A stretch of DNA of 64,000 bases from Streptomyces sp. HPF1205 (GTDB lineage Bacteria; Actinomycetota; Actinomycetes; Streptomycetales; Streptomycetaceae). The notes under the pieces are model-generated. The model saw only the letters and a program-made list of their open reading frames with translations. It was not told the origin of the DNA and searched no databases. The position numbers and the translations under genes are program-made. The stretch is taken from positions 62,001-126,000 of the forward strand of contig NZ_JAINVH010000019.1 in NCBI RefSeq assembly GCF_020400825.1. The letters are read 5' to 3'. Positions 1 to 8,213 of this stretch are shown here, piece after piece. Every line of letters starts with the position of its first letter. The stretch's first letter is position 1.

Positions 1-111
1 GGCGTTGTTGTCGTCCCACGGACCCCAGCTGCAGTCGAACGGGCTGACGATGTTGCTGCTGCTGTTGGTGGTGACGGTGATGTCACTGGCCTCGAGCGAC
101 TTCGTGGTCAT
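1..111 (-). CDS. candidate RiPP precursor peptide A (3' end outside window)
   Basis: This is the start of a small minus-strand gene that runs off the left edge; 37 residues are visible. It begins MTTKSLEASDITVTTNSSSN and then reads IVSPFDCSWGPWDDNNA. A good ribosome site (AAGGAG, 7 bp before the ATG) decides the start. It is clearly paralogous to the peptide at 260-430: both share KSL(D/E)A-x-DITVTTNSS, then SPFDC, then a variable Asp/Asn/aromatic-rich tail. A conserved leader with a diverging tail is what RiPP precursors look like, but no modifying enzyme is visible here; it could lie to the left of the window. I do not recognise the family. The alternative is a small structural or signalling peptide. 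Confidence 0.6.
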   Translation of the reverse strand, partial: MTTKSLEASDITVTTNSSSNIVSPFDCSWGPWDDNNA

Positions 112-196
112 CTCGTGCTCCTTCCTCGTGATGCGGTTCCGGTCATGACCGGTCCCGCGCCGGTTGGCGGCTGTCACAATTGCCGAGCTCCGGGCC

Positions 197-220
197 GGGC
201 GTCTTGCACGAATACGACCT
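197..220 (-). promoter_or_regulatory. conserved upstream box, copy 1
   Basis: The stretch gggcgtcttgcacgaatacg and following acct lies about 90 bp upstream of peptide A. It is repeated with few changes at 514-536, at nearly the same distance upstream of peptide B. Conservation outside the coding sequence suggests a shared promoter or operator duplicated together with the gene. No clear -10/-35 pair was recognised. Confidence 0.45.
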
Positions 221-259
221 GGCGATCCCGGACCGGCGTCCTACCGCGAAGGTCCGAAC

Positions 260-430
260 TCAGCAGGTGCTGCGGTCGGAGTCGTCCACGAACACCCCCG
301 GCCAGTCGGAGCCGCCCGAGTCGTTGCTGTCGTTGTCGTCGGCGTAGCCGTAGCCGCAGTCGAACGGACTGATGACATTGCTGCTGTTGGTGGTGACGGT
401 GATGTCCTTGGCGTCAAGCGATTTGGCCAT
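260..430 (-). CDS. candidate RiPP precursor peptide B, 56 aa
   Basis: This complete short gene encodes a leader-like half, MAKSLDAKDITVTTNSSNVI (residues 1-20), then SPFDC (21-25). The rest is a Gly/Tyr/Asp/Ser-rich tail with a WPGVF patch that ends in STC. Cysteines occur only at residue 25 and at the very C-terminus. The N-terminal half is nearly the same as peptide A while the tail differs, the usual pattern for a RiPP leader and core. The Asp/Ser-rich core would suit side-chain cyclisation chemistry, but that is speculation. The ribosome site is weak (GGGGT about 7 bp before ATG). It has no BLAST-type support here and no maturase beside it, so function is open. Confidence 0.6.
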   Translation of the reverse strand: MAKSLDAKDITVTTNSSNVISPFDCGYGYADDNDSNDSGGSDWPGVFVDDSDRSTC

Positions 431-770
431 CTCGTACCCCTGTCCCGTGTCGCAGTGCGCACCGACGGGTGCGCATCCGGATATCGGCGGTCAGCCTTTC
501 CGATACCGAACCGGGTGTCTTGCACGAATCCGACCTGAGAGCCTGACGCTGGCGGGGATCTTGGAATCCGGAGCCGCCGATCATGACGGACAAGCCGAAC
601 AGGCGGTCCGTTTCCCCTCGTCAGGGGTCGGTGTGCGGGTTGATCGCCTGGTACTGCAACGGTGTCCGCCGTGACGGGTGGGCAGGTCTCTCAGGAGGCT
701 CTCACGGAGAGGGTGGCACCGAGCGGCGGCCCATAACGAGGCGGGGCAGTGTCGTCACGCCGGTGCACGA
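431..770. other. intergenic stretch without a supported gene
   Basis: It holds the second conserved upstream box (514-536) belonging to peptide B. Several open frames cross it, but none has a ribosome site, a recognisable product or consistent codon bias, so I annotate no gene. Confidence 0.5.
514..536 (-). promoter_or_regulatory. conserved upstream box, copy 2
   Basis: gtgtcttgcacgaatccgac and following ct match the box at 197-220 at all but a few positions and lie 85-105 bp upstream of peptide B. It is probably a duplicated promoter or operator region. Confidence 0.45.
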
Positions 771-809
771 AGCCCGCTGGCGGAGCATATCGCTCCAGCT
801 CAGCGGGCT
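771..809. terminator. hairpin, possible terminator of the integrase remnant
   Basis: AGCCCGCTG at 771-779 pairs perfectly with CAGCGGGCT at 801-809, and inside it GGAGC pairs with GCTCC around ATATC. The hairpin follows the 3' end of the minus-strand integrase remnant. No T-run follows, as is common in high-GC actinobacteria. Confidence 0.5.
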
Positions 810-830
810 CCTTCGCGTCTACGGTGACTC

Positions 831-1240
831 TCAGCGGACCACCCGCGGATGCCGCTTCGAGCGATCTCGTGGGACCACTTTGGGACCAGGGGCGGTTTCG
901 GGTGTCATCTGGGTGTGGGTTTCGGCGCCGCTCAGGTGCGCGGACAGGGCGGCCCCGGCCAGGTGGATCGAGCGCCGGTCGGGGTGCAGGTAGCGCTGAG
1001 TCGTGGTGAGCGAGCCGTGTCCGGCGATCTTGCGAAGGACGTGCAGGGGCACGCCGGCATCGGCCATCCACATCAGGCCCGTGTGCCGGAGGTCCAGTGG
1101 ACCGAGGACCACCGCGCGGACTTCCGCTGACCGCTACGCCAGGCTGCTGCCCGAGAAGGGCGTCCGCCCCCAGCGGTTGCCCTTCTCGCAGCGGATACGG
1201 GCACGTTCCTCGCGCCGAGCGCCGAGCACCGAGCACGTCA
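831..1240 (-). pseudogene. tyrosine recombinase (phage-type integrase), C-terminal remnant
   Basis: The minus strand encodes the catalytic end of a phage-type integrase. It shows LDLRHTGLMWMADAGVPLHV with the conserved R-H-T, then LRKIAGHGSL and TTTQRYLHPD with GH and the nucleophilic Tyr. The frame continues upstream through EKGNRWGRTPFSG but is broken by an in-frame TAG at 1134-1136, and the N-terminal half is missing. This is therefore a dead remnant of an integrated element. No tRNA gene or att-like repeat was seen beside it. Confidence 0.7.
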
Positions 1241-1309
1241 GGGCGGCGGCGCTGCCCCGGCGCGGGGAACGGTGAAGGGCCCGGGTCGGACGGGTGAGCC
1301 GCGGAAGCG

Positions 1310-1855
1310 TCATTCCGGGCTCTCATAGAGCACCGTCGTCGCCGCGCTGTGCGCGGCCGCGGCGATGTCCGACGCTTCGGCGCTGACGGCGCCCGTCAGT
1401 TTTCCCATGGCCTGCGAGGCGCTGGTGCCCTGCTCGACCGCGTCCCCGCCCAGGTCCTTGGCCATCTGCTCCAGTTCGTTCTTCAGCGCCTCGCAGTTGC
1501 CCTTGGTCACGGCCGTGTAGCCCCGCATCATGTCGGCCACGGCGCCTTGCCAGGCCCCGCGGGTGGCGCTCGCGGCGTCCTCGAGCTTCTCCGCCGCCTG
1601 CTCCATCCAGTACGCCGCACCCCCCATCGGTGTCATGGGTCCGGGCGCGATGTACACGGAGATCTCCGCCACCCCGTTGCTGTCCCAGTCCAGCTGGCCC
1701 AGGGGAACGTCGAACACCGAGCTTCCCCAGCCCTGCTGGTGGTTGGACGGATCGCCGCCCCCTCCACCGGCAAGTTCGAGGAGTGCCCGGCGCAACAGGT
1801 CCAGCGACTGGTAGGCCTGGTAAAGATCACGGTCATGCAAGAAGTCGCCGCCCAT
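1310..1855 (-). CDS. hypothetical helical protein, WXG100-like
   Basis: This 181-aa protein starts at the ATG preceded by GGAGGAG. The N-terminus is charged (MGGDFLHDRDLYQAYQSLDL), followed by a Gly-rich turn. A W-D-containing central part is followed by a long alpha-helical C-terminal half with W-x-G spacing (TRGAWQGAVADMM) and many Ala, Glu and Lys. The helix-rich layout and W-x-G recall ESX/type VII secretion substrates, but no secretion genes lie nearby and the match is weak. It is divergent from the ArsR-like gene at 2008. I do not recognise a specific family. Confidence 0.6.
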   Translation of the reverse strand: MGGDFLHDRDLYQAYQSLDLLRRALLELAGGGGGDPSNHQQGWGSSVFDVPLGQLDWDSNGVAEISVYIAPGPMTPMGGAAYWMEQAAEKLEDAASATRGAWQGAVADMMRGYTAVTKGNCEALKNELEQMAKDLGGDAVEQGTSASQAMGKLTGAVSAEASDIAAAAHSAATTVLYESPE

Positions 1856-2007
1856 GGCACCTCTCCTCCGTAAGTGGCTGCTTCCCCTGGCGGCCGCAAG
1901 GTCCGGCTGTCCCACAACGGCGCCTGGCCGCCGACAAGCCCTCACCGCCCGCGCACAGTTGCCGACCCACATGGGAAACCGCCCGGCCGGACACACGGGG
2001 AGAGACT

Positions 2008-3003
2008 GTGGCCTACCTCATTCATTTCACGACTGAGGATCTGGCGCGGACGAAGGTGACACAGGCGGCGCTGCCGTTGATGGAATTGGACCTTGCAGCG
2101 CGGGCGTTGCAGGACCGCAGCCGGCCCGTGCGTCTGGACGCCTGGCGCCAGGAAGCCCGCGGACGTTTGAGTGTCCATGGGCGCATGGCGCTGTCGCTCA
2201 TGCCGCCAGTGGGCTGGTCTCCCACTTTCCTGGACTCCTCGCTGAACGGATCGCCCGAGGAACTCCTCCAGCAGATGCGGGCCACTCCTCGCCGGCGAAT
2301 CCGCAGCGAGCTGGAACTCCTCGTCCATCGGCAGGGGATTCCGGACTGGGCCAGGCAATTACCGGAAGAACGCGACCTCCAGGAGCAGCTGTACCAGGGC
2401 ATGGACAATCTGTGGCACGTCCTGCTGGCCCCCCACTGGCCGGCTGTCACCGGCGTCGTGAACGCGGACCGCTCGCTGCGGATGCGCCAGTTCGCGGAGG
2501 GCGGCGTGGAGAGCGTACTGGCTCACACCAATCCACGATGGATGCGCTGGAAACCCCCGGTCCTGGAGATCCGCATGGCCAACGGAATAGACCACGATCT
2601 CCACCTGGGCGGCCGGGGGATACTCTTGGCTCCCTCCGCATTCGCCACCCGGACCCTGATCGAGGACGACATCGATCAGCAGCCGATCCTCACCTATCCG
2701 GCCGCCGGTGATCAGCCACTGCGGCAGCTGACCTCGCTGGGCCCGGGCGCGGTGTCCGCGGCCCCGCCGGGGCTGGCGGCGCTTCTGGGCCATACGCGGA
2801 GCGCCGTCCTGTATGCGATAGCCGAACATCCGGCCTGCAGCACGAAGGAACTGGCCGCCCTCGTGGGGATAGCTCCTGCCAGCGCCAGCGAACACACCAC
2901 GGTTCTGCGTGGCGCCCGCCTCATAGAGACGCAGCGGCACAGAAACAGCGTCCTCCACACTCCCACCGCCCTCGGCGTCGCCCTGCTGAACGCTCAAGTC
3001 TGA
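2008..3003 (+). CDS. ArsR-type winged-helix regulator (DUF5937-like)
   Basis: This 331-aa protein starts at a GTG preceded by GGGGAGAG. The N-terminal 240 residues are the effector/unknown part found in actinobacterial ArsR-like proteins. The C-terminal 75 residues form a winged helix: LLGHTRSAVLYAIAEHPACS, TKELAALVGIAPASASEHTT as recognition region, then a wing ending in NSVLHTPTALG. It has no metal-binding cysteine pair of the classical ArsR kind, so a metal sensor role is unlikely. It stands alone, with the WXG-like gene upstream in the opposite direction, and its target is unknown. Confidence 0.75.
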   Translation: MAYLIHFTTEDLARTKVTQAALPLMELDLAARALQDRSRPVRLDAWRQEARGRLSVHGRMALSLMPPVGWSPTFLDSSLNGSPEELLQQMRATPRRRIRSELELLVHRQGIPDWARQLPEERDLQEQLYQGMDNLWHVLLAPHWPAVTGVVNADRSLRMRQFAEGGVESVLAHTNPRWMRWKPPVLEIRMANGIDHDLHLGGRGILLAPSAFATRTLIEDDIDQQPILTYPAAGDQPLRQLTSLGPGAVSAAPPGLAALLGHTRSAVLYAIAEHPACSTKELAALVGIAPASASEHTTVLRGARLIETQRHRNSVLHTPTALGVALLNAQV

Positions 3004-3251
3004 CAACGCACCCACCGCGACGCAGCAGTTGAGCGGCGAACCGCCGCCCCCCTTGGAGAAACCCTCCGCCACGCCCGTGGCGCCACCGGCCGCGTGCCGG
3101 GCCCGGTCCTGTCGAACCGCTGCGCCTCGCCAGGTCCTGGGCGAAGTTGAGCGAGGTCCGGTTTCCGCCGATCTCGCTGCTTTGATGTGAGCCAGGGCGG
3201 TCGGGGTGCCGGTGCTCGGGTCCTCGGTCGTGCGATGAGGCTGCGGTGGAG

Positions 3252-3923
3252 TCAGCCCAGCACTCCGGTGAGGGCGCGGGTGAGCACGGTGGCGAACCGG
3301 TCGTGGGAGGTGTGTTCGGGCTGGGTGGCGGCGAGCATTGCGGCGATGCGGGGGTGGGTGCCGGTGGTGGCCGCGTGACGCAGATAGGAGGACTGGCGCT
3401 GGGCACCGGGGTCCGATGCAGCCAGTTCGTTCTGGACGAACAGCGCGGTCAGCGCGTTCAGTACGGCGAATGCCTCGAGTTTGTGGGCGGGCTCGGCCGG
3501 ATGGTCGGCGAGTACGTCGAGTAGGTGTTCAAGCAGGTCGATCCCGTGCGGGCCGAGGGTTGGACGCGTGACGACCAGGATCGGCAGCCAGGGGTGGCGT
3601 CGCATGATCCGTCGGGCCTGGTGAGCGATCTCCAGAAGGTCCGCCTGCCAGTCGCCGGTTGGGGCGGGCAGGTGGTATTCGCCGGCGGTGCTGTCGATCA
3701 TCAGGTCGAGCAGGTCGTCGCGGGTGGCCACATAGCGGTAGAGCGAGGCGGCACCGGTGCCAAGGGTCGCGGCAAGGCGGCGCATGGAGACGGCATCCAG
3801 GCCCTCCCGGTCGGCCAGTTCCACTGCGGCGGCGGTGATTTCAGCGCGGCTGCGCTCGGCCGGGCGTCCGACCGGTGCCTGTTCCGGCCGCAGCCAGATC
3901 ACTGGTTCTTGCTGTCCCGCCAC
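3252..3923 (-). CDS. TetR family transcriptional regulator
   Basis: This protein has 223 aa. The chosen start is a GTG with GGGAGGT 4 bp upstream; longer frames have no ribosome site. The N-terminal helix-turn-helix is clear: AEITAAAVELADREGLDAVS, then MRRLAATLGTGAASLYRYVA. The C-terminal part is an all-helical ligand domain of the TetR_C type. It is divergent from the alpha/beta hydrolase at 4008 with 84 bp between starts, so it most likely represses that gene and itself. The ligand cannot be deduced. Confidence 0.85.
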   Translation of the reverse strand: MAGQQEPVIWLRPEQAPVGRPAERSRAEITAAAVELADREGLDAVSMRRLAATLGTGAASLYRYVATRDDLLDLMIDSTAGEYHLPAPTGDWQADLLEIAHQARRIMRRHPWLPILVVTRPTLGPHGIDLLEHLLDVLADHPAEPAHKLEAFAVLNALTALFVQNELAASDPGAQRQSSYLRHAATTGTHPRIAAMLAATQPEHTSHDRFATVLTRALTGVLG

Positions 3924-3967
3924 TGTCACCTCCCGCGTTGCCACTACTCTACATTTCCGAGTACGGT

Positions 3968-3977
3968 GTTCGCGAAC
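3968..3977. promoter_or_regulatory. palindrome between TetR and hydrolase, operator candidate
   Basis: GTTCGCGAAC is a perfect 10-bp palindrome with partly symmetric flanks (CGGT/GGCG). It lies 31 bp before the hydrolase start and 45 bp before the TetR start, the usual site for a TetR-type operator. Confidence 0.5.
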
Positions 3978-4007
3978 GGCGTTTGCAATCGATTGGAGAG
4001 AGTCGCA

Positions 4008-4922
4008 ATGCCGCGCTTCGCGTACAACGACGAAATCCAGATCGCCTACGAAGACCTCGGCGGGGCGGGCGGCGACCCCCTGCTGCTGGTGATGGGACTG
4101 GGAACCTCGCGATTCTGGTGGCCGGACGGACTGGTGGAGGAACTGGTCCACCGCGGCTTTCACGTCGCGGCCTACGACCACCGTGACGCCGGCCAATCCA
4201 CGCACCTGCCCGACCGGCGTGAGGGCCCACCGGTCGCAGCCCTACTGCGCCATGCGCCCCCGGCCTACAGCGCCGAGGACCTGACCGACGATGCGGTCGC
4301 CGTTCTCAACGCACTCGGCTGGGAGCGCGCCCACCTCTTCGGCCACTCCATGGGCGGGCTCGTAGCGCAGCGCATCACGATCCGCCATCCACAACGCGTG
4401 CATACCCTCACCACATCCTCGGCCGTGCCCAGCGACGTCAAGGGACTGCGTGTCCTGCGCTACCTGCGCTTGGCACCCCTGGCCCGCTTCGCCAGGTTGC
4501 ATTACCCCGAGACCCCGCAGGGCAACCTGGCCCTGGCCCTGGCCGTCGCCCGCATCCTGGCCACACCCGGCCAGCACATCGACGAGTACGACGTGCGTGA
4601 GTTCGTGAACAAAGAAGCCGCGCACCAGGTCGCCAGCTTCCGCGACCAGAAAGCCCAGAGCCGCCAGATCGGTGCGAAGTGGCACGGCGGCCCACTCGCC
4701 CGGATCACCGCACCGACCCTGGTGCTGCACGGATTGCGAGACCCACTGCTGCGCGTGTCCGCCGCACGCGACATCGCCGCTGCCGTCCCCGGCGCCCGCC
4801 TGCGCACCCTGCCAGAGGTCGGGCACTTCCTCGTCGGCGACATCTGGGCCACTTACGCCGACGAACTGCGTGCGCTCGCCGACCACGTCCACGACCAGCC
4901 ACCCACCCTCTGTGAAGACTGA
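4008..4922 (+). CDS. alpha/beta-fold hydrolase
   Basis: This 304-aa cytoplasmic hydrolase has the nucleophile elbow GHSMGG (Ser about residue 110), the oxyanion-region GLGTSRFWWPDGL near residue 30, and DHRDAGQS. The likely catalytic His lies in LPEVGHFLVGD near the end, and the acid in LRDPLL. The start is an ATG with GGAGAG upstream. Size and motifs fit the epoxide hydrolase/esterase-like branch; the substrate is unknown. It is controlled in all likelihood by the divergent TetR gene. Confidence 0.85.
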   Translation: MPRFAYNDEIQIAYEDLGGAGGDPLLLVMGLGTSRFWWPDGLVEELVHRGFHVAAYDHRDAGQSTHLPDRREGPPVAALLRHAPPAYSAEDLTDDAVAVLNALGWERAHLFGHSMGGLVAQRITIRHPQRVHTLTTSSAVPSDVKGLRVLRYLRLAPLARFARLHYPETPQGNLALALAVARILATPGQHIDEYDVREFVNKEAAHQVASFRDQKAQSRQIGAKWHGGPLARITAPTLVLHGLRDPLLRVSAARDIAAAVPGARLRTLPEVGHFLVGDIWATYADELRALADHVHDQPPTLCED

Positions 4923-4923
4923 A

Positions 4924-5435
4924 GACCACGCGGTGGCCGCGGGTCACGGAGTGGACCCTGCCCGCCGGCAGGAGGCGTTCGAGGTCCTGATGTTCCAGAT
5001 GGCAGGCCGGTTCGCGCGGGTCGAACCGCGCCGCCGGGTGCGGACCTCGTACTGGCGGGCGCGCGGCAAGCTGGACGTGCCGAAGGAGCGGTTCATCTCG
5101 TACGGGCAGACCAACGTTCCACGCCCGCCCTGTACGGCTGGACGGGCTGGAACCCCCAGGAGCAGGCCTACGCCCTGCTCGCGTACATCGCCTCCCACGA
5201 GTCCATGAGCGCCGAGGAGCTGACCCCGTTCCTCGCCGGGCTGCTGGAACTCCAGCCGTGGCTCGACCAGTGGCACGACGACTTCGACCCGGCGTTCAGC
5301 GGCTCCCCGGCCGCGTACTTCCGGGGCGAACGCCAGGTGGAGCAAGGCAGGCACGGCCTCACCGACGACGGCCTGCGCGCCTGGCGACCGGCCGCGGCCA
5401 CCCGTGGCCGCCGGACCGCGGCAAAGCCTCAGTAG
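4924..5435 (+). pseudogene. pglX: C-terminal remnant of PglX (BREX type 2 methyltransferase), frameshifted
   Basis: The first frame reads EVLMFQMAGRFARVEPRRRV and GKLDVPKERFISYGQTNV. A second frame continues as LYGWTGWNPQEQAYALLAYI, ELTPFLAGLLELQPWLDQWH and LRAWRPAA to the TAG. Joined, these match what I know of the C-terminal end (DUF7008-type) of PglX, the adenine methyltransferase of BREX type 2 (phage growth limitation) systems. The frames switch near 5117-5121; one missing base there would restore N-V-x-T-P-A-L-Y. The rest of pglX and the other BREX genes are absent, so this is a defence-island relic. Confidence 0.7.
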
Positions 5436-5597
5436 TCTGCGTCGTAAATCCTTCGGGGGTTGATCAGGCGGCCGGTGCGACGATGGATTCTTCGTGTCGG
5501 TCGGTGAGCGTGTGTCGGTCGAGCCAGGCCGGCAGATCGTCCCCCGGCGGGAAGAGCCGTTGTCGACGATCCGGATGACCACTGGTTCTCGGTGGGC

Positions 5598-5972
5598 TCA
5601 ATGAGTCCAGGGCGGTGTGATAGTGCCGCCGTCGGCCAGCTCGGCGCTGAGCCCGACACGTGTGGTGACCCACATGTGCGCGGGCTGGTCGGTGGTATTG
5701 GCGACCGCCAGTTCGGAGCCCGCCGGAGCCACCGCAGCGTCACCGACACCGAGTTCGGCGCTCTCGCCGCCGATGGTGAACCGGAGGCGACCGGACAGCA
5801 CGTAGAACGCCTCTTCGTGACTGATCGTGTGGGCCGGACCCACTGTTCCGGCCGGGACCTCGCCGCGCCAGGCGGCGAGGTCCCGGCTGCCTGTGGCCGG
5901 ACGGACGTAGGAAACGAAGCGGGCACCGTGGATCTCGTGCGCGACGGCCTCGCCGCTGCGGATAAAGGGCAC
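5598..5972 (-). CDS. cupin domain protein
   Basis: This 124-aa protein starts at a GTG with GAGGAGG upstream. The first cupin motif is GPAHTISHEEAFYVLSGR (two His and a Glu as metal ligands), followed by LRFTIGGE. The second is looser around SELAVANTTDQPAHMWV. A single-domain cupin of this size is usually a small metal-dependent dioxygenase, isomerase or sensor. It is divergent from the MarR gene at 6040 with a palindrome between them, so it is probably MarR-controlled. The substrate is unknown. Confidence 0.8.
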   Translation of the reverse strand: MPFIRSGEAVAHEIHGARFVSYVRPATGSRDLAAWRGEVPAGTVGPAHTISHEEAFYVLSGRLRFTIGGESAELGVGDAAVAPAGSELAVANTTDQPAHMWVTTRVGLSAELADGGTITPPWTH

Positions 5973-5996
5973 ACCGGCCTCCTCTTGGACAAGTTT

Positions 5997-6014
5997 CTTG
6001 TCTATAAAGACAAG
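5997..6014. promoter_or_regulatory. MarR operator candidate
   Basis: CTTGTC-TATAAA-GACAAG is a perfect 6-6-6 inverted repeat between the divergent cupin and MarR genes. A further half-site-like CTTGGACAAG lies next to it at about 5984-5993. The position fits autoregulation plus control of the cupin gene. Confidence 0.6.
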
Positions 6015-6039
6015 CAGCTTGACGAGTTATAGTCAACCC

Positions 6040-6480
6040 ATGGATGACGCTCTGGCCTTCTCCGCACTCGTGCTGGCACTCTCAGGACAGTTGGTGCAGG
6101 AGATCCACGCCCGCGTGTCCCAGCAGGGATTCGAGGACCTACGGCCGGCACACGGCTTCGCCTTTGCCCGCATCTCCCTGGGTGACGCCACCACGGCCAA
6201 CCTGGCCGAGCACCTCGGGGTGACCAAGCAGGCCGCCGCCCAGCTGGTCGAGGAACTGGTCCGCAAGGGATACGTGGTGCGGCATCCACACCCCCACGAT
6301 GCCCGCGCCCGGCTCTTGGGGCTGACCGAGGCCGGCTGGGCCGCCACACGCGCCGCCGACCAGGCAGCCCGCGCTGCCGTCGCACCATGGCGAGAAGCGC
6401 TGGGCGAGGCGCGCTTCAGCGAACTTGTCGCCGACCTGGCCCGGCTTACGCCACCGGGGCCGATCCGCCCCGCCTGGTGA
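6040..6480 (+). CDS. MarR family transcriptional regulator
   Basis: This 146-aa regulator has a winged helix-turn-helix: TTANLAEHLGVTKQAAAQLV as helix-turn-helix, and YVVRHPHPHDARARLLGLTE as the beta-hairpin wing with the D-x-R-x-R signature. The chosen ATG has no Shine-Dalgarno, but TATAGT ends 7 bp before it, so the mRNA may be leaderless. It is divergent from the cupin gene, which is its likely target. Confidence 0.85.
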   Translation: MDDALAFSALVLALSGQLVQEIHARVSQQGFEDLRPAHGFAFARISLGDATTANLAEHLGVTKQAAAQLVEELVRKGYVVRHPHPHDARARLLGLTEAGWAATRAADQAARAAVAPWREALGEARFSELVADLARLTPPGPIRPAW

Positions 6481-6741
6481 GGAGCCGACCACTTGGCCCG
6501 GCGGCCTGCGTGACGTAAGCGCCGACCGGCACGAGCCCGAACAGCAGCCCTGGACCAGGGCAGATGGGGCGGCTGCAGGACGAGGCCGCTCTGCGGGAAC
6601 GCGCCCCGCGGCGTTCGCTAGGATGCTGATCCTTCGTTCGCATGTCCGGTCGCAGCGCTGGGCTTCGGCGCCGGAGCGGACACTCGGGTCTCACGTTCGG
6701 CCGCGCCGCCGCATGCGACAGGCCGGAAGCGGGGGGCGTGG

Positions 6742-8064
6742 ATGCAGGACACGGAGCGGGCCGGACGAACCTGGCGCCGCCGCGGGAGCATCGCCAGGAT
6801 GACGGATGGGCTGCCCTGGTGGCAGGCCATCTTCGTCCTGGCGCCGTGGGCGCTGGGGCCGGTGGCCGGCTCGCAGTCCGGCGCCAAGTTCGGCGGCGGG
6901 TTCATCGGCGCGGTCCTCGCCGGGGGAGTCGGCGGCGCCATTGGTGGCGGGGCCGCGATGGTCTGCTCGAAGCTGGCCCGCCGTCCGGGGAACGCGGGGC
7001 TCAAAATCATCGCCCTGTCCTGCGTCGGCGCGCTCGCCTACGGCACCTTCTTCACCGTGGCCGACCTGGTGAGCAGTGCGCTGCCTCCGGTGCCCGCGTC
7101 AGCCGCCTCTCCACCGCCGGGGTGGCCGAGCCCGGCGGGCGCCGCGCCGGCGGCTACGCAGACGCCGGAGTACAACCCGACAGCGCCCGTCACCCCGCCT
7201 TGGATGCGCCAGCCGGTCAGCCTGGACCCGCCGACCGTCCTCCACGCGACTGGCGCGGAACTGCACTGGCCCGCCGTCTACGACGGCTCGTCTCCGGCGA
7301 GCGGCCCCGCCGACCTCGAGGTGTATCGCGGCCCGCAGGCGGACTTCACACCGTCGCCCGCGACGCTGATAGCCAAGCTCGACGCCAAGGCGTCCGGTTT
7401 CGTCGACAGGACCGCGCCTGCGGCGAGCGGCTCACACCTGGACCACTATTACTACATGGTCGCCGTGCGCACGAAGGACGACGGGCTGATCATCGGCAAC
7501 TTCCAGTTCGCGCAGCTGCCCCCACGCGGCGAGACCGAGGTCCTCGTGCCGGCCACCGCCGCGGCGACACTGAACTCGGCCTACCCGGAGGTCTCGAACC
7601 CGGGCCTCACCGGAGTCAATCCTGACATCGCCGGCCACGGGGCGGGCCGTGGGATATTCCGGTTCGGCCCGATGAGCGAGGTTCCCCGCGGCGCGCACGT
7701 GTCCAGCGTCCACCTGGGCGTGGCGTGCAACGGCAGCGACCCGGGTCCGCTCGAAGTCCACGCCTTGACGCGATCCTTCACCGAGCGGGCGACGTGGCAC
7801 AACGCGGCGCCCGGCGTCGCGTGGTCACATCCCGGTGGGGACTACGCCGGTCCCGCCGCACGCAGCCTGCCCACCGCGGGCTTCTGCCTGTGGGACGTGA
7901 CGTCGATCGTGCACCGCTGGAGCGTCTCGCCGAAATCGGAGCACGGACTGCTGCTGCGGTTCACCGACGAGTCGTCCTCGTCGCCGCACGGCGGGTTCAA
8001 CGACGGGTCCATGCGTCCGGGCGAGGAGCCACAGCTCCTGGTCACGTATACGCGCGGCTCCTGA
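6742..8064 (+). CDS. membrane-anchored DNRLRE domain protein
   Basis: This protein is about 440 aa, with an alternative start at 6799. Residues about 25-115 hold three hydrophobic segments, the middle one very rich in Gly (GGGFIGAVLAGGVGGAIGGG), like a glycine-zipper helix. A Pro/Ala-rich linker and a fibronectin-like part follow. The last 180 residues look like a DNRLRE beta-sandwich (EVLVPATAAATLNSAYPEVS, FRFGPMSEVPRGAHVSSVHL, ATWHNAAPG, WDVTSIVHRW, LLLRF). DNRLRE modules occur in extracellular proteins. The likely topology is an N-terminal anchor with an extracytoplasmic sandwich. The role is unknown and no operon partner is evident. Confidence 0.7.
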   Translation: MQDTERAGRTWRRRGSIARMTDGLPWWQAIFVLAPWALGPVAGSQSGAKFGGGFIGAVLAGGVGGAIGGGAAMVCSKLARRPGNAGLKIIALSCVGALAYGTFFTVADLVSSALPPVPASAASPPPGWPSPAGAAPAATQTPEYNPTAPVTPPWMRQPVSLDPPTVLHATGAELHWPAVYDGSSPASGPADLEVYRGPQADFTPSPATLIAKLDAKASGFVDRTAPAASGSHLDHYYYMVAVRTKDDGLIIGNFQFAQLPPRGETEVLVPATAAATLNSAYPEVSNPGLTGVNPDIAGHGAGRGIFRFGPMSEVPRGAHVSSVHLGVACNGSDPGPLEVHALTRSFTERATWHNAAPGVAWSHPGGDYAGPAARSLPTAGFCLWDVTSIVHRWSVSPKSEHGLLLRFTDESSSSPHGGFNDGSMRPGEEPQLLVTYTRGS

Positions 8065-8213
8065 CGCAGTGCGTCCAGGCGCCGCGCGCGACCGGCCGCC
8101 CGGTCCGGCGGGCACGTCCACCGGACCAGGAGCCGCGCAGGGACAGGACGCGGGCGAGACGTCAGCGGCTCCCGTACTCCGTGGACTACGGGAGCCACCG
8201 CGGCATATGCCGC

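Noticed and set aside
771..809. Hairpin as an attachment site or tRNA arm
   Set aside because: No tRNA features flank it; a terminator is the simpler reading.
583..1326. Several long open frames on both strands
   Set aside because: They overlap the integrase remnant, lack ribosome sites and give Arg/Pro-rich translations typical of shadow frames in GC-rich DNA.
5464..5590. Minus-strand stretch with LFPPGDDLPAWLDRHTLTDR
   Set aside because: It looks faintly like a protein end, but has no start, no family match I can defend and is only about 40 codons.
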